64,000 bases of DNA from Rehmannia glutinosa. Its lineage: Eukaryota > Streptophyta > Magnoliopsida > Lamiales > Orobanchaceae. Shown here piece by piece: positions 22,441 through 34,100 of this stretch. Location: contig JABTTQ020003424.1 of assembly GCA_016081115.2 (NCBI GenBank), positions 970,725-1,034,724 on the forward strand, read 5' to 3'. Numbering within the stretch: the first letter of the stretch is position 1; each line of letters begins with the position of its first letter. The position numbers and the translations under genes are program-made. Below the pieces are notes generated by a model. It was not told the DNA's origin, did no database searches, and was given only the letters and a program-made list of their open reading frames with translations.

Positions 22441-23362
22441 AAGACAATGCTTCGTTTTCAACTATCAGGCCATTCTGTTACAAATTTCATCATCAAATAA
22501 TAAACGTGGTTAATTTTACTCTTCAAATATTCAAATTTTAAAAAAGTCAGCAGTTTTTTTAATCATCCTTGAGTAATAAGATATTGTCTTTGCCCTGTTT
22601 ATTAGTTGTCTAGTTAAGTTGTCAAAACCTATTTAGAAAAATAAAACTAATGTGAAGGCAAAGTATTCCAAACCTAAAGCGACTTTAGCTCACCAAACCA
22701 TTAATTTTTGTATAAAATTAGTTCATCATTTCTTGTTTGATGTTGTTTACTTGTTTTCAAGTTGAATGTGTCATTGTCATTTGACAACATGACCTATTTC
22801 TTAACACATTTACCAGAATGACATTTTTTTTTTCCAAGAATATTACATTCTTAATTAAGCTATATATATATATACATATATATTGTCTCCCAGAAATTAG
22901 ACTCTGGTCTGGGGTCTCTTTTAACCATAGTTTGGAATTTTGATTTGGTGTTATTTATTTCTGTTTGTTAGAATGTACATTTTGTTGTTTGCATTTCCAA
23001 AATTTCTTAAGATCAATTCCTTTTAATGTGTGTTGGCAAATTACTCTGTTCTCATCTTCTAATACCAAAAAGTTTTTTTTTTTTATTTTATCTAGAAGTT
23101 GAGAATCACTTTTGTATTTCTGAAGTGAATTTGTCATGCCTTGTCCAGCTTTTTTCTAATGTGTGACTAATGTGAAAACAACATTATTTTGTTCCTTTGT
23201 CGTTGTGACTCTTTATTTGCCAGGAATAATTTTTGTGCTATAACATTCCAAACATAAATATGTTATCTTTATCTATGATCTATAATATATTTCTTGTTCA
23301 AATATTGTAGAGTCCTGTCTGAGAAATTTATAAACACTATTTTTAGGTGATTTTGACTTGCT

Positions 23363-26300
23363 ATGGAGAATAGCAAACAAAATCATTCCTCAAATGAAGA
23401 TTTGCCGGAAGTACTTCCATCATTGATCAAAGCAATAACGGCGCATGAGGTGGCCAATTTCGATAGCGTTCAACAGCAGCACGACGATGTGAGAAGTCGA
23501 CTCAAATCGACTGGCTTTCGTCCCTTGAGTACCTCAGCTTTTGTAAGTTAAACTTTCTCTGTTGCTGCTCATTCAAAGGGAGTGTTTGAAAACTTCGGCT
23601 TTTAGAAGAAATGGTTTAGGGAATGTTCACACACTCTTACTTTTAAGAAAAATGATTATGCAGAAGCTAAAATAGTTAAAAACATGAGTATTTGATTGAT
23701 AAGTCGTGAAAGTGTTTTATTTTGGTCAAAAGCCTAACTAGAAACAAAATCATAAATCTAAAATACCATTTTCGCTGCTTTTTGGATCCTGATTAAATTA
23801 TGTAGAATCAAAAGCAGAAGTTGCCATTTGAAAACACTAAAAACTATCACAATCACTTTTCTATAAGATGTGTATACTCTGTATTTTGTATTCTTTGTTA
23901 AAATAAATAGGGATGATTACAAAAGTTACCGCTAAGGTTTGGGTTAATTACAAAAACATTCTTGATGATTGATTCGTGTTCAATGTAAGGAGATAACGGC
24001 GATATTTTTACAAATATAGGGGGTGTTTGAAATATTTTTACGTGCGAAGGGGGTAAAGTACTGCAGAATTAAACATCATTGGCCTTTTTTATAATTTTCA
24101 AAAATTTGTGGTTTTTTTTTTGTAATTAACCCAAACCTTAGGGGCAGTTTTTGTAATTATCCCAAATAAACATGTTTACAAAAACCATTTACCTTTTCTG
24201 ATGTGTATACTCTGTATTTTGTATTCTTTGTTGAAATCAATAGGGATGACCGGATGATTACAAAAATCACCCCTGAGGTTTAGCCAAATTACAAAATAAC
24301 CCAGAAATGTTTGAAAATTACAAAAAAAAAAAAAAACTCTTAAGCAATGTAAGACAATAATTGGAATATGTTTACAAATAAAGGGGGTGTTTGAAATGAT
24401 TTTGCATGTGAAGGGGTTAACAAGTATAATACAGAATCAAACCTCGCGTTTTTTTTTTTTTTATAATTTTCAAAAACTTGTGGTTTTTTTGTAATTAACC
24501 CAAACCTCAGGGGTAGTTTTTGTAATTATCCCAAAAAAACATTTTACCTTTTCTGATGTGTGTATACTCTAAACGTTTTCTGATATGATCATCTCAGGGA
24601 ATTGAAGCAGTTCCAAGAATGCATTCTGTTTCCATTAGTATGCCTCCATCTCCAATTGAAGCTCACATACACAACACAAAAAAAGTGCTTTTCAGTGATG
24701 ACAAAACATATTTGGGCAACAATAATAATATTCCTAATTATTCTGTCCCTACATACAAAAATGTTGGTACAAAACATGCCAACAAATTTTATTCTCAACC
24801 AATACCTAAAGGCACTCATGTACTTAATGATGAGGCTATTATAACTGGAAAATCTGCTAATCTTCCACCTAGGATTCCTAATCCCAGGATTGATAATAAG
24901 TTGAGGGATAAAAGATTTGATTCTTTCAAGACATGGTCCGGGAAACTCGAGCGGCAAATATCAAATTTTCGCGATGTAAACGACGCGAGACGGAGCAGGA
25001 TCATCAAGGTGAGCAGCAGCAGAGGAGTGCAGAAGTTGGGAATTTGCCTGTGGATAGATATTATGATGCTTTGGAGGGACCTGAATTGGACACACTAAGG
25101 GTATGTGTTTGTTTTGGCTATCTTTTGGTTTTATTGATGCATGTTATTCTTGAAAATCATTAGAAGTAAAAAGTTGTTGAAAATTAGAAGTTGATAGAGT
25201 CGAATAAGTTAAAAGATAATGTTTGATGAAAAGTTATAAAAATAGTTTTTTTTTTTTGTGTGTAAAAGAACTTTTACATATTTTAAAGGGATAATTACAA
25301 AAAAAACTTGAGGTTTGGACAAATTACAAGAAAGTTAAGAGATTTTGAAAATTACAAAAAAACCCTTTGAGGTTTGATTTTGTCTTAAATTTAAGGGGTG
25401 ATGTTATATTTATACCAAAGTTTTAAAATGTTTTTTTTGCTTATATATGAAAGGAAAAGATGCAAAACGGAATTAAACCTCAATGGAGGCTTTTGTAATT
25501 TTCAAGAACTTCTCGGATTTTTTTGTAATTAGCCCAAACCTCATTTTTCTTTGTAATTATCCCTATTTTAAAACAATATTTGAAGTAGAATCACAAATTT
25601 AAAGCACCCGAATGCCCCGCTTTAGGATTTCGATTATAGAATTTGAAGCAAAAGTTGGTATTTAAAAACACTAATAACTAATTTATTTTTTCCAGTCAAA
25701 AGTCGACGATCACTTTTTCTTTTTTTAAAATGTTTGCAAACACTCCTAAATCAGCCTAATCTAACCGAAAACCATTAATTTTTTATTGATTAACACCTTT
25801 GAGCAATGGAATAAATGATAGGCTTGATAGTACCTGAATTAATGCTATAATTAGTGTTAAAATAACATAGCAGAATCAGAAATCTAAAACACTCGCGTCT
25901 CTCTGCTTTAGATTCTTGCTAAATGAACCAGAATTAGAAGCAGAATGTCAAATTCTGATATTTGTTAGCTTTTTAACACAATGAATGTTTTTATTTTTTT
26001 CTATAGGCATCAGAAGAAATACTTCTTCCAGATGACAAACAATGGCCATTTCTTCTACGTTTCCCAATCTCCTCATTCGGTATATGTCTCGGCGTTAGCA
26101 GCCAAGCCATAATGTGGAAAACTTTATCCTCTGTCCAATCCACAAAGTTCCTCCCATAAGCCCGGATATAAACCTCGTCGTCTGGTTTATATCCGTGGCT
26201 CTTGTCATAGTAGTCGCTCTCATCTACGCTCTCAAAATCGTATTCTACTTTGAAGCCGTCCGTCGCGAATACTACCACCCAATACGTGTCAACTTCTTTT

Positions 26301-27978
26301 TCGCCCCTTTTATCGCGCTTTTATTTTTAGCACTTGGGGTACCACCGTTGGTTTCTAAAACGTTGCACGCGTCTCTATGGTACGTTCTCATGGCGCCGAT
26401 TTTTTGTCTTGAGCTTAAGATTTACGGTCAGTGGATGTCTGGTGGGCAGCGGAGGTTGTCTAAGGTGGCCAACCCTTGAACCATCTTTCGATTGTTGGGA
26501 ACTTTGTTGGGGCATTGCTTGGCGCGTCAATGGGGCTAAAAGAAGGGCCGATTTTCTTCTTTGCCGTTGGGTTGGCTCATTATATCGTGTTGTTTGTAAC
26601 GCTTTACCAGAGACTCCCGACGAATGAGACGCTTCCTAAGGAGCTACACCCGGTTTTCTTCCTCTTTGTGGCGGCGCCTAGTGTGGCGTCTATGGCGTGG
26701 GCGCGGATTCAAGGGTCGTTCGATTATGGTTCGCGGATCGCGTACTTTATCGCCTTGTTCCTTTATTTCTCACTGGTTAGTTTCCGAATAATTAAAAACT
26801 TAGTAACAATTTCAATTCAGTCAAGATATTCTATTTCATTCTCTGTTTCATCTGGTCTTTCAATACAGTACAAGAATAACTTACCGTTCAATAACATTCT
26901 TATTTACAGGCCATACGTGTTAATTTCTTCAGAGGATTCAGGTACATAGTGACTTACATCTACAACACTCGAGCATGTCTATCCACAAACACACGATCCT
27001 TTATTCCAAATAATGTTTCATCCCTGTATTCCAAGTATATCCAATTTATGCATTGATGATGTCGTTAATGTACACTTGCGCGTGCGTCGGTTGGGATCTT
27101 TTGTTCAAAATGTGTTCCATCTTTTATTCCACTCGCACGGATGATTGACATGTATACAAAAACTACCATATTAATTTTGAAGTATAAATCAAGCCTAAAT
27201 ATTGGGTTTTTAATATGGTAATCTTTGTAAATTTTGTCAATCATCCGTAGGGTGGAATATAAGACGAAACACATTTTTGGAACATAATATCCCATCCGGA
27301 CGTGCATATGTAATATTAGGAATACAAGATGAATACAATTTCGAATACAGAATCCGAACTGCCATATATCCACACTACGCACATATGTTGTTTTAGTACA
27401 CCGGATGAATGTTACGTGTTTAAGATAATAATATCCTTATCGTACACGTGATATTCATCTATCGATTGAAGCACAACACGATACACCATACAAAATCAAG
27501 AGATCTCGTCTACCACACGACTCTATACAATCGAAACGTTCGACTCTTTCGTTTAAACTAAACTACAGATTCTCACCTGGCGTGGTGGGCTTACACTTTC
27601 CCGATGACCGAGCCGCCATCGCCACGATCGATACTCAAACGTCGTAACGAATGCCGCGACCAAAACTTTAACCGTCGTCCTCTGCATTGCATCTACGCCG
27701 CAGTGGCAGCATTGCTCGTGACAACTATAATCCACGCTTTTGTCCTCCGAGACCTATTCCCGAACGATATTGCCATCGCTATAAGCGATAGGCGACTCAA
27801 AACAAACCGAAAATGGTATCATAGGCGAAACGGCAGCTCAGAAGCCAATAATATTGAGCAGTATTTGAAGTATTCGAGTTCAGATGATAAAGATATTGAG
27901 GCTCCTAACCAAGAATTATCTGCCTCTGTTGTGAAAGATGGGCAAAATAAAGACTCTGTTAAGGTTTTGGAGGCATGA
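23363..27978 (+). CDS. SLAH3: SLAC1-type anion channel (SLAH3-like), 5 exons
   Basis: This is a slow (S-type) anion channel of the plasma membrane that conducts nitrate and chloride; the family acts in guard cells and roots. Exons: 23363-23542, 24598-25100, 26007-26775, 26910-26941 (32 nt) and 27569-27978, all with GT-AG introns. The acidic, soluble N-terminus ends in LPVDRYYDALEGPELDTLR, a hallmark of SLAH2/SLAH3. Exon 3 carries most membrane helices (WPFLLRFPISSFG, KIYGQWMSGGQRRLSKVANP, PTNETLPKELHPVFFLFVAA). Exon 4 gives AIRVNFFRGF, and exon 5 WWAYTFPMT through HAFVLRDLFPNDIAIAIS to the stop. The protein would be about 632 residues, the usual SLAH3 length. Single-base frame breaks occur near 24970, 26154, 26476, 27577, 27610, 27629 and 27697. 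The sequence between them is fully conserved, so assembly error is more likely than decay. SLAH2 versus SLAH3 is not resolved. Confidence 0.88.
23910..24163. mobile_element. 'GGGATAATTAC' MITE copy A (254 bp)
   Basis: The inverted termini are GGGATGATTACAAAAGT / TTTTTGTAATTATCCC. The 9-bp target duplications are AAATAAATA (23901-23909) and AAATAAACA (24164-24172). It lies in intron 1 of the channel gene. Confidence 0.85.
24243..24532. mobile_element. 'GGGATAATTAC' MITE copy B (290 bp)
   Basis: It belongs to the same family, with a small insertion after the left GGGATGA. It sits inside the second unit of the tandem duplication, so its flanks match those of copy A and do not form an independent target duplication. 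Confidence 0.8.
25288..25563. mobile_element. 'GGGATAATTAC' MITE copy C (276 bp)
   Basis: The termini are GGGATAATTACAAAAAAA and TTTGTAATTATCCC. Perfect 9-bp target duplications TATTTTAAA lie at 25279-25287 and 25564-25572. It lies in intron 2 of the channel gene. Confidence 0.9.
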
Positions 27979-27985
27979 AATTTTT

Positions 27986-28254
27986 GGGATTACAAAAACA
28001 CCCCGAGGTTTGGGCTAATTACGAAAAAAACTCAAAAGGGTTTTGAAAATTACAAAAACCCTTAGGGATTTGATGCGATCTTAAATTTGAGGGAGTAATT
28101 GTAATATTTCTACAAGTGTCGGGGTTTTTTGAAATATTTTTCGGTTATGAAGGAGAAAATGTAAGATAGAATCAAACCTGAAGGGGTTTTGAAATCAAAA
28201 ACTTCCTTTTTTTTGTAATTAGCCCAAAACTAAGGGGTGATTTTGTAATTATCC
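27986..28254. mobile_element. 'GGGATAATTAC' MITE copy D, just after the channel stop codon
   Basis: The left end GGGATTACAAAAACACCCC begins 7 bases after the stop codon at 27976-27978, and the right end is TTTTGTAATTATCCC. The target duplication is not clear. It probably lies in the 3' UTR. Confidence 0.75.
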
Positions 28255-28400
28255 CTTCTAATGATCAAAGAAATTTCTATAGATTTTGGAGGATTTGTGA
28301 AGTTGAGGAAAAATGAGGTTTTATCAGTAAGAAGAGGATGACCTATGGATGTATTCTGGAGATGTAAATTTTTGAAAGGTGAGTGAGTTGCTATATCCAA

Positions 28401-29215
28401 GTCTTTCTAAAAATCGCTAGGCGCTAGTCGCGGCAGACGAGGCCAGGGCAGCGTCAGGCGGAGCATGGGTAGGATTAGCGCAGACCTTAGACCATCTCCA
28501 ACCCATTGCACCAAATTTGGTGTAAAAACTACACCAAATTTAGTGTTTTGGTGTAATTTTTGAAAATCATATCCAACCCATTACACCAAATCTTACACCA
28601 AATGAATATTTTATTCTTTCTTTTTCATTTTCTAGTAACCAAATTTATTTATTTATACAACCATTTCATTTAATTATAGTTTACTATTGTTAATGTAATT
28701 AACTAAAAACTTATATTTAATTAATATTACATTAATTAATTATATTAAAATATTAAATATTAAAATTAATGTTAGTATCTCTTTTAATTTAATTATAATT
28801 ATTTGTTATTTATAATTATTTATATCAAATGTTAATTAATTATTAAAACCAAGTTATATAAATTAATTATATTTAAAATGAGGATACAATTGGAATTTAA
28901 ATTTGAAGTAGAAGAGAATTAGAGGGCAAATAGGAGATATTGCATTACACCAAATTTGGTGTAAATGAATAGTGTTACACCAAATTTGGTGTAATACTAT
29001 TCACTACACCAAATTTGGTGTAAGGTTTAGAAAGTTGGAGTTGGAGAGAGTTTTTGCATATTTGGTGTGATAGTGTAGGATTTGAAGTTGGGTTGGAGAT
29101 GGCCTTAGCGGGGTTAGATGAAGCCTAATTGGAAGAATAACGTGGCGGATAAGAGGGGCCTAGCGCTGCAGGCGGGGACTAACTGTCAGCTATTTGGCGG
29201 AGATTTTTAACAATG
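28401..29215. mobile_element. Mutator-type MITE, 'GCCTAGGCG' family, with nested insertion
   Basis: The 9-bp target duplications are GCTATATCC (28392-28400) and GCTATATCT (29216-29224). The termini 'tttctaaaaatcgctaggcg' and, on the complement, CATTGTTAAAAATCTCCGCC match the copies at 21402 and 36713. The interior repeats 'ggggttagat' and 'gggcctagcg' are split by another MITE at 28490-29104. Confidence 0.75.
28490..29104. mobile_element. PIF/Harbinger-type MITE with palindrome array
   Basis: The terminal inverted repeats are GACCATCTCCAACCCA and TGGGTTGGAGATGGCC, with TTA target duplications at 28487-28489 and 29105-29107. The 18-bp palindrome TACACCAAATTTGGTGTA occurs exactly at 28946-28963, 28976-28993 and 29005-29022, and with one change at 28507-28524. 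It has no coding capacity. Confidence 0.85.
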
Positions 29216-29224
29216 GCTATATCT

Positions 29225-30334
29225 AATGATAAAAACTGATCTAAAGGTTTATGAAGTTTTCATTTTCGCTTAAAAATAAACACGTTATCGTGCAATTGAA
29301 ATATATAATAACTATATTAATTGATGATTTGTGTTTGATTGATTTATAACACTAAATATTTCTATAACAATCCTGGATGAATTTACTCAAGGTTCCCGAA
29401 AAATAAAAACACAAAATACTACAAACAGGGTATGTAAAACCAATATAATACAAAAAGAACATATAAATTTTCCAAGCCCTATAAAATGCCACATGATATA
29501 ATAAATTAAGGAGGAGAATACAAACTTAGTCAAACATACTATGAATTGTTACAAACTAACAAAATAAGTGGTACCCTAAATGAATACTTTTTCTCCTTTT
29601 TATGAAGAAAATACAAAAGACAGGGCTGAAACGATAAGTAAAACACTATACTAACTTTTGTTGGAAGAGACTATAAAAATCTTTCGTTGATATAATGTTC
29701 AAATCGCTTAGAGCATCTCAAAGAGAGTGTCCTATTTTCAATTTAGAGTAAAAATTTGCTCCAACACTGCATCAAAGTCGCATTTATTTTAAAGATGTGA
29801 ACAATTTTTGTCTTAAAAATAGTACAAAACTGTAGCTTGACTAAAATGTTTCTGTTTTTTTTGTTCCAAATTAATGACTTCAGTGTATGAAAACTGTTGG
29901 AGAGTGTTACGGAGATGCGGTGCAGATTTTGCACTAAAATAGTCAAACTGTTAGAGATGGTTTTATAATATTATTTAGATGAATGAAATTCTCAACTAAT
30001 TCCATCAACATATAACATTATTGATTATATATTTAGGTTAAATTTCAATTTTGGTTCGGTAACATAAGGGGTGGTAAAATTGGTTTCCATAAATCCACAT
30101 TCTGCAAAAAAACCTTGCAATGATAAGAATCGCAAATTACATTTTTGTCTGTAATTTATTATAAGCAAATTAAAGTGGTTAAATAATATTTTTGTCCTTG
30201 TCCAATAGCCCAAGTAAAATTTCAGCCCAATAAATTATCAGGCTTTTTCGTTCGTTTGTGCACGAGGCCCGCGTGGCAGGCAACGCCCTTTTATTTCCTT
30301 CTCTTTTCAACCAAGGGCTACACTATTCGACAAC
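29225..30334. other. Intergenic DNA with a probable MITE
   Basis: 29712-29962 begins GAGCATCTCAAAGAGAGTG and ends, on the complement, ACCATCTCTAACAGTTTGAC, an imperfect inverted pair suggesting a further Harbinger-like MITE. The rest is A/T-rich without genes. Confidence 0.45.
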
Positions 30335-30791
30335 TAGGGCCGCAAATGAATTAAGCGGTTCATGAACTGTTTGGAATTCATCTCGATAAAAACTCGTTTG
30401 AATTTATTTAAAGAGCCGTTAAAATAAATAAACCAAACTTAAACTTAGAGATGTTTGGATCGTTAGGCTTCGTGAAGCGAAGATCGTTAATAAGCTCGTG
30501 ACTTTAATTTTAATTTTTATACATTTACTTATAATAAATATAAAAATATTTAAATTAACTTACCTGTTGAATAAAATCGTAGGTTTTAATAGATTTATCA
30601 TGCGTTTTAAAAATATATATAATTTTATTTTTGGAATAAAATGAAAAATACTTTAATTTATAATTGAAGTTTACTAAGCTCGTTCAGGTTCAATTATGCT
30701 TTCGAATAAGTGTTCGATAAATTTAGTTTCTAGTTCGATTTCGATAATAGGCAAGCCCAAACTTAAACTCTCAAGTCCGATTGCAGCCCTA
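30335..30791. mobile_element. hAT-like MITE (457 bp)
   Basis: The terminal sequences TAGGGCCGCAAATGAATTAA and CCGATTGCAGCCCTA form an inverted pair, with repeated 'aagctcgt', 'gttcgataaat' and 'cccaaacttaaact' inside. The flanking 8-mers do not match well, so the boundary is approximate. Confidence 0.65.
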
Positions 30792-31054
30792 CTAACGACC
30801 ATAGTAGTCTTGGTGTTCTCGGCCTAGACAAAAACAGCTCCTCAAATAAAAACGACACCGCTTACCCACCAAGGGAAGCGAAAACTCGATTTTGCCCCTA
30901 AACCCCCACCCAACCCAACTGTTACGAACAGAGAGTGAGAAGGTAGCCTCCATTTTTTCGATACAAACGAGACAAGTTCGCTCACACAACCTCCAAATAT
31001 ATCGGCGATTTCTCCAAAGTCTCTCTCAATTTATATTCTCCCACCTTCTGTGTT

Positions 31055-31090
31055 TCCTTCTCGCTTCTCTCTCTCTCTCTCTCTCTCTGT
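31055..31090 (+). repeat. (CT)n tract in the kinase 5' UTR
   Basis: A CT dinucleotide run of about 11 units (31067-31088) inside a C/T-rich stretch lies about 50 bases upstream of the start codon. Such C/T-rich 5' UTR tracts are common near plant transcription starts. Confidence 0.7.
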
Positions 31091-31137
31091 TTGTCTTCAG
31101 CATTCCCTTTTTCTATTTCTAAGAAGATTTTGTGGTG

Positions 31138-34100
31138 ATGGCTCAAGTGGTGGCGACGCGGCTGATTCACGGATCGTTTGCGGCGAGTCCTGGAGCTGGA
31201 AATCTGCAGAGCCAAGTGGAGAAGCTGAAGCCGAGTTTTGGCTTTGCGGCTAAGGTTTTGGCTCAAGCTGAGAAGAGGAGCCGCCGTGGAGCTGTGCATG
31301 TCAGCGCGCCGATCACGGCGAGGAGATCTGCGCGTGTCGAGTCGGAAGTGATTCCGGTGTCTCCTGAAGATGTGCCCAAGGTTTTCCTTTTTTTCTTCTT
31401 CTTCTTCTTCTTCTTTATAAATATGTTTTGTTGTTTGTGTATTGGTAGTTTTTTTAGAATGCTGATCTGTTTGGGAGAAAAAAGTTTGTTTCTTGCTTCT
31501 TTGATGTCGTTTGTCTGGCAAAGAGTGAGTTTTCGTGCCTGCTTGGGAGTAATTTTTGAAGCTTGTTTTTTTTTTTTTTTTTAAGTGAGTGTATTGATTG
31601 TGCAATATCATTGTTATCATTTGAATTGCAGATATGTGCTTTTCCTTTTGTTTCTGGAGTTACGTGACCTTTTTATTTTAAGATCTTGAGTCTCAATTTA
31701 GATATCAAATATCGATTTGGTGTACAAGACTTCCTGTGTACAAAGAAGAAATCTTAATTGCTAGTAATTGGACTTTGCAACTTTATTTCTTAAATTTATG
31801 TGCTTGCAAAGCTATGAGATGAAATTTACTGTACAGGAAAAGGATTAAGTCGTTAAACCTGGCTATTAAGAGGGTGATGAATTGGACATCATTGTTGATT
31901 GTTCTCAAAATTTTACTAATTAAAATTTCTCTTTTCATCTTTGCAATTCCATGTGGCCTGATATACTCTTAGAAATCTTTATTTCTAGTATAGGCTGGGA
32001 TACTATTGTGTCTAACCTTGACTATTATCTACTTGATTACATCCTTAAACTGTTGAAGTGCTGTGAACCTCTAATCACCGAACAGACATGCATTCAGTGA
32101 AAGAATTTTTGTCTACTGTTAATACTGTTACAAATATCATTCCTCTTGTTTTTTGGTTGAGCAGGTTGCCGAACAAAATCAGTTTTTACAGGGGATTCCA
32201 CAACTTGGCGACACATCTGTGGGTGTGTGGTCTAAGCCTACAGTCAGGCGCAAGACAAAGATTGTTTGCACAATTGGCCCCTCAACCAACACCAGGAAAT
32301 GATATGGAAGCTGGCAGAGGCTGGAATGAATGTTGCTCGTCTTAATATGTCTCATGGAGACCATGCATCCCACCAGAAAGTCATTGATTTGGTTAAGGAA
32401 TATAATGCCCAATCAAAAGACAATGTCATCGCCATCATGCTCGACACCAAGGCAAGTTGTTTCTCTGGCTTTCAGACTTTTGTTTAGTGTGGTAGACATC
32501 AAATTATGTGTTTTTTCAATTACAGATTCAGTAAGTTAATCACCATTTTTGTGGCAATTAGTAGGGTAAATAATTAATTTTCAAGTCATATTTCATATTG
32601 GAAATGTATGCCCTCAACTGTTTCTATGATCTAAGATATGGCAGCCCAACTAAAAAATATGTGGCATTTATTTTCTGACCCCAAAATATCATGTGGTTGG
32701 CTGCAAAACTTAGGATTTTTGGAAGATTGTAGAAGCCCTACCATTTGGGAATGATATCGGTACACTTTAGGACCCCCTTGTGGTGCAAATTTTCAAAACA
32801 TTCTTCTATAATTCAGGATTAGAGGGGAACCAAGAGTAAGTACAACAATTATAGGTCAATGGGCAATGTCCAATAGTCAAAAGCATCGTTTGAAAGAAAT
32901 TAACAACTTCATTCCAATCACATTAAACCACATGCTCAAGTTGAAGAGAAAAGTGACCTGGTCCCTGGTCCCCATCCTCCCTTAAACGTTGATGATCTCA
33001 AAGCAAAATTAGAGCCAAAAGAAAGGTAGTGGACTGTGGTATGAGACTTTTTGGTTCAAATGAGTGAGTGTTAGAGCAAAGTTCTCCTTTGGAGAGTGGA
33101 TTGGACTAGCTGTTGGATCCTAGTCAAATTTAACTTCAACCACTAAAACTGTCCCAAGATTCTCAACAAAGGAGATCTTTGGGGATGTGAGCATGAGGAA
33201 GGAGGTTGGCTAGCTTTGAGCTTCCTTAGTCATATTCTTTCAGGATTTGAAGCTTTTGGTGAGTATTCACCCTAAATATGGATCAGAAGCACTAGATAGA
33301 ACTTCAATTTGGACATAACAAATCACAACAAATAAATGTTTGAAATAATGCTTTCTGAGGGATGTGTTACCTTTTAATATTCTAAATTCTCTATTCATTT
33401 ATATCTAATGCATTTCTCCTGATTGCCGTGTGAATTCTGCTTGCAGGGTCCTGAGGTCAGGAGTGGCGACTTACCTCAACCAATTATACTGAATCCTGGT
33501 CAGGAATTTACTTTTACAATTCAACGAGGAGTTGGCACAGCAGACTGTGTTAGTGTCAACTATGATGATTTTGTTAATGATGTTGAAGTCGGGGGACATG
33601 CTTCTCGTAGATGGTATATTACTCATTTTTTTTTTAAATTATGTTTGTTGTGAATGATAAATCAGACTATCTATGGATGGCAATATGTTGTTCGTGTTTG
33701 CTTTTTTGGTTGTGAATCTGCATGTGCAGGCTCATATGTGTTTCTGTGAGTGAAGTCTATTGAATTTCATATCAACATGAACATCATAATAAAATCCCAT
33801 TTCCAGAACTACAGTCTGTGGGAATATTTTATGCTGCTAATACTTTCTCACTGCTGCTGACTACTGCTTGACGGTTCAGGTGGTATGATGTCACTAACGG
33901 TAAAATCGAAAACTAAAGATTCCGTGAAATGTGAAGTTGTTGATGGAGGAGAGCTTAAATCTCGGAGACATCTTAATGTTCGTGGAAAAAGCGCGACACT
34001 TCCATCCATTACTGGTCAGATTGGCAATCCTATTTATTAAATCACCAACTGTTCTCATTCTAAACAAGAATAGTCTCTGTGCATGCTTTTCAATTTTGCT

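Larger units (their letters stand above)
20931..23362 (+). other. Upstream and probable 5' UTR region of the anion channel gene
   Basis: No long frame is present. 20940-21049 is less A/T-rich and ends with a good donor (cctttag/gtaaaa), and 21245-21325 ends with (ctttgag/gtaatt). Both could be non-coding leader exons, but no transcript evidence is available. The region also holds a GCCTAGGCG-family repeat (21402-21715) and a minus-strand SINE (22345-22440). Confidence 0.35.
23867..24554. repeat. Tandem duplication in intron 1 (333 + 355 bp)
   Basis: Unit 1 (23867-24199) and unit 2 (24200-24554) both begin GATGTGTATACTCTGTATTT, then carry flank sequence, a MITE copy and 'ttaccttttct'. A third start, 'gatgtgtgtatactct', follows at 24555. 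The MITE therefore multiplied here by segment duplication and not by two insertions. Confidence 0.85.

Noticed and set aside
30982..31620. Minus-strand open frame of 212 codons
   Set aside because: It lies antisense to exon 1 and the 5' UTR of the pyruvate kinase gene. Its Glu/Lys/Arg-rich content is the complement of CT/TTC tracts.
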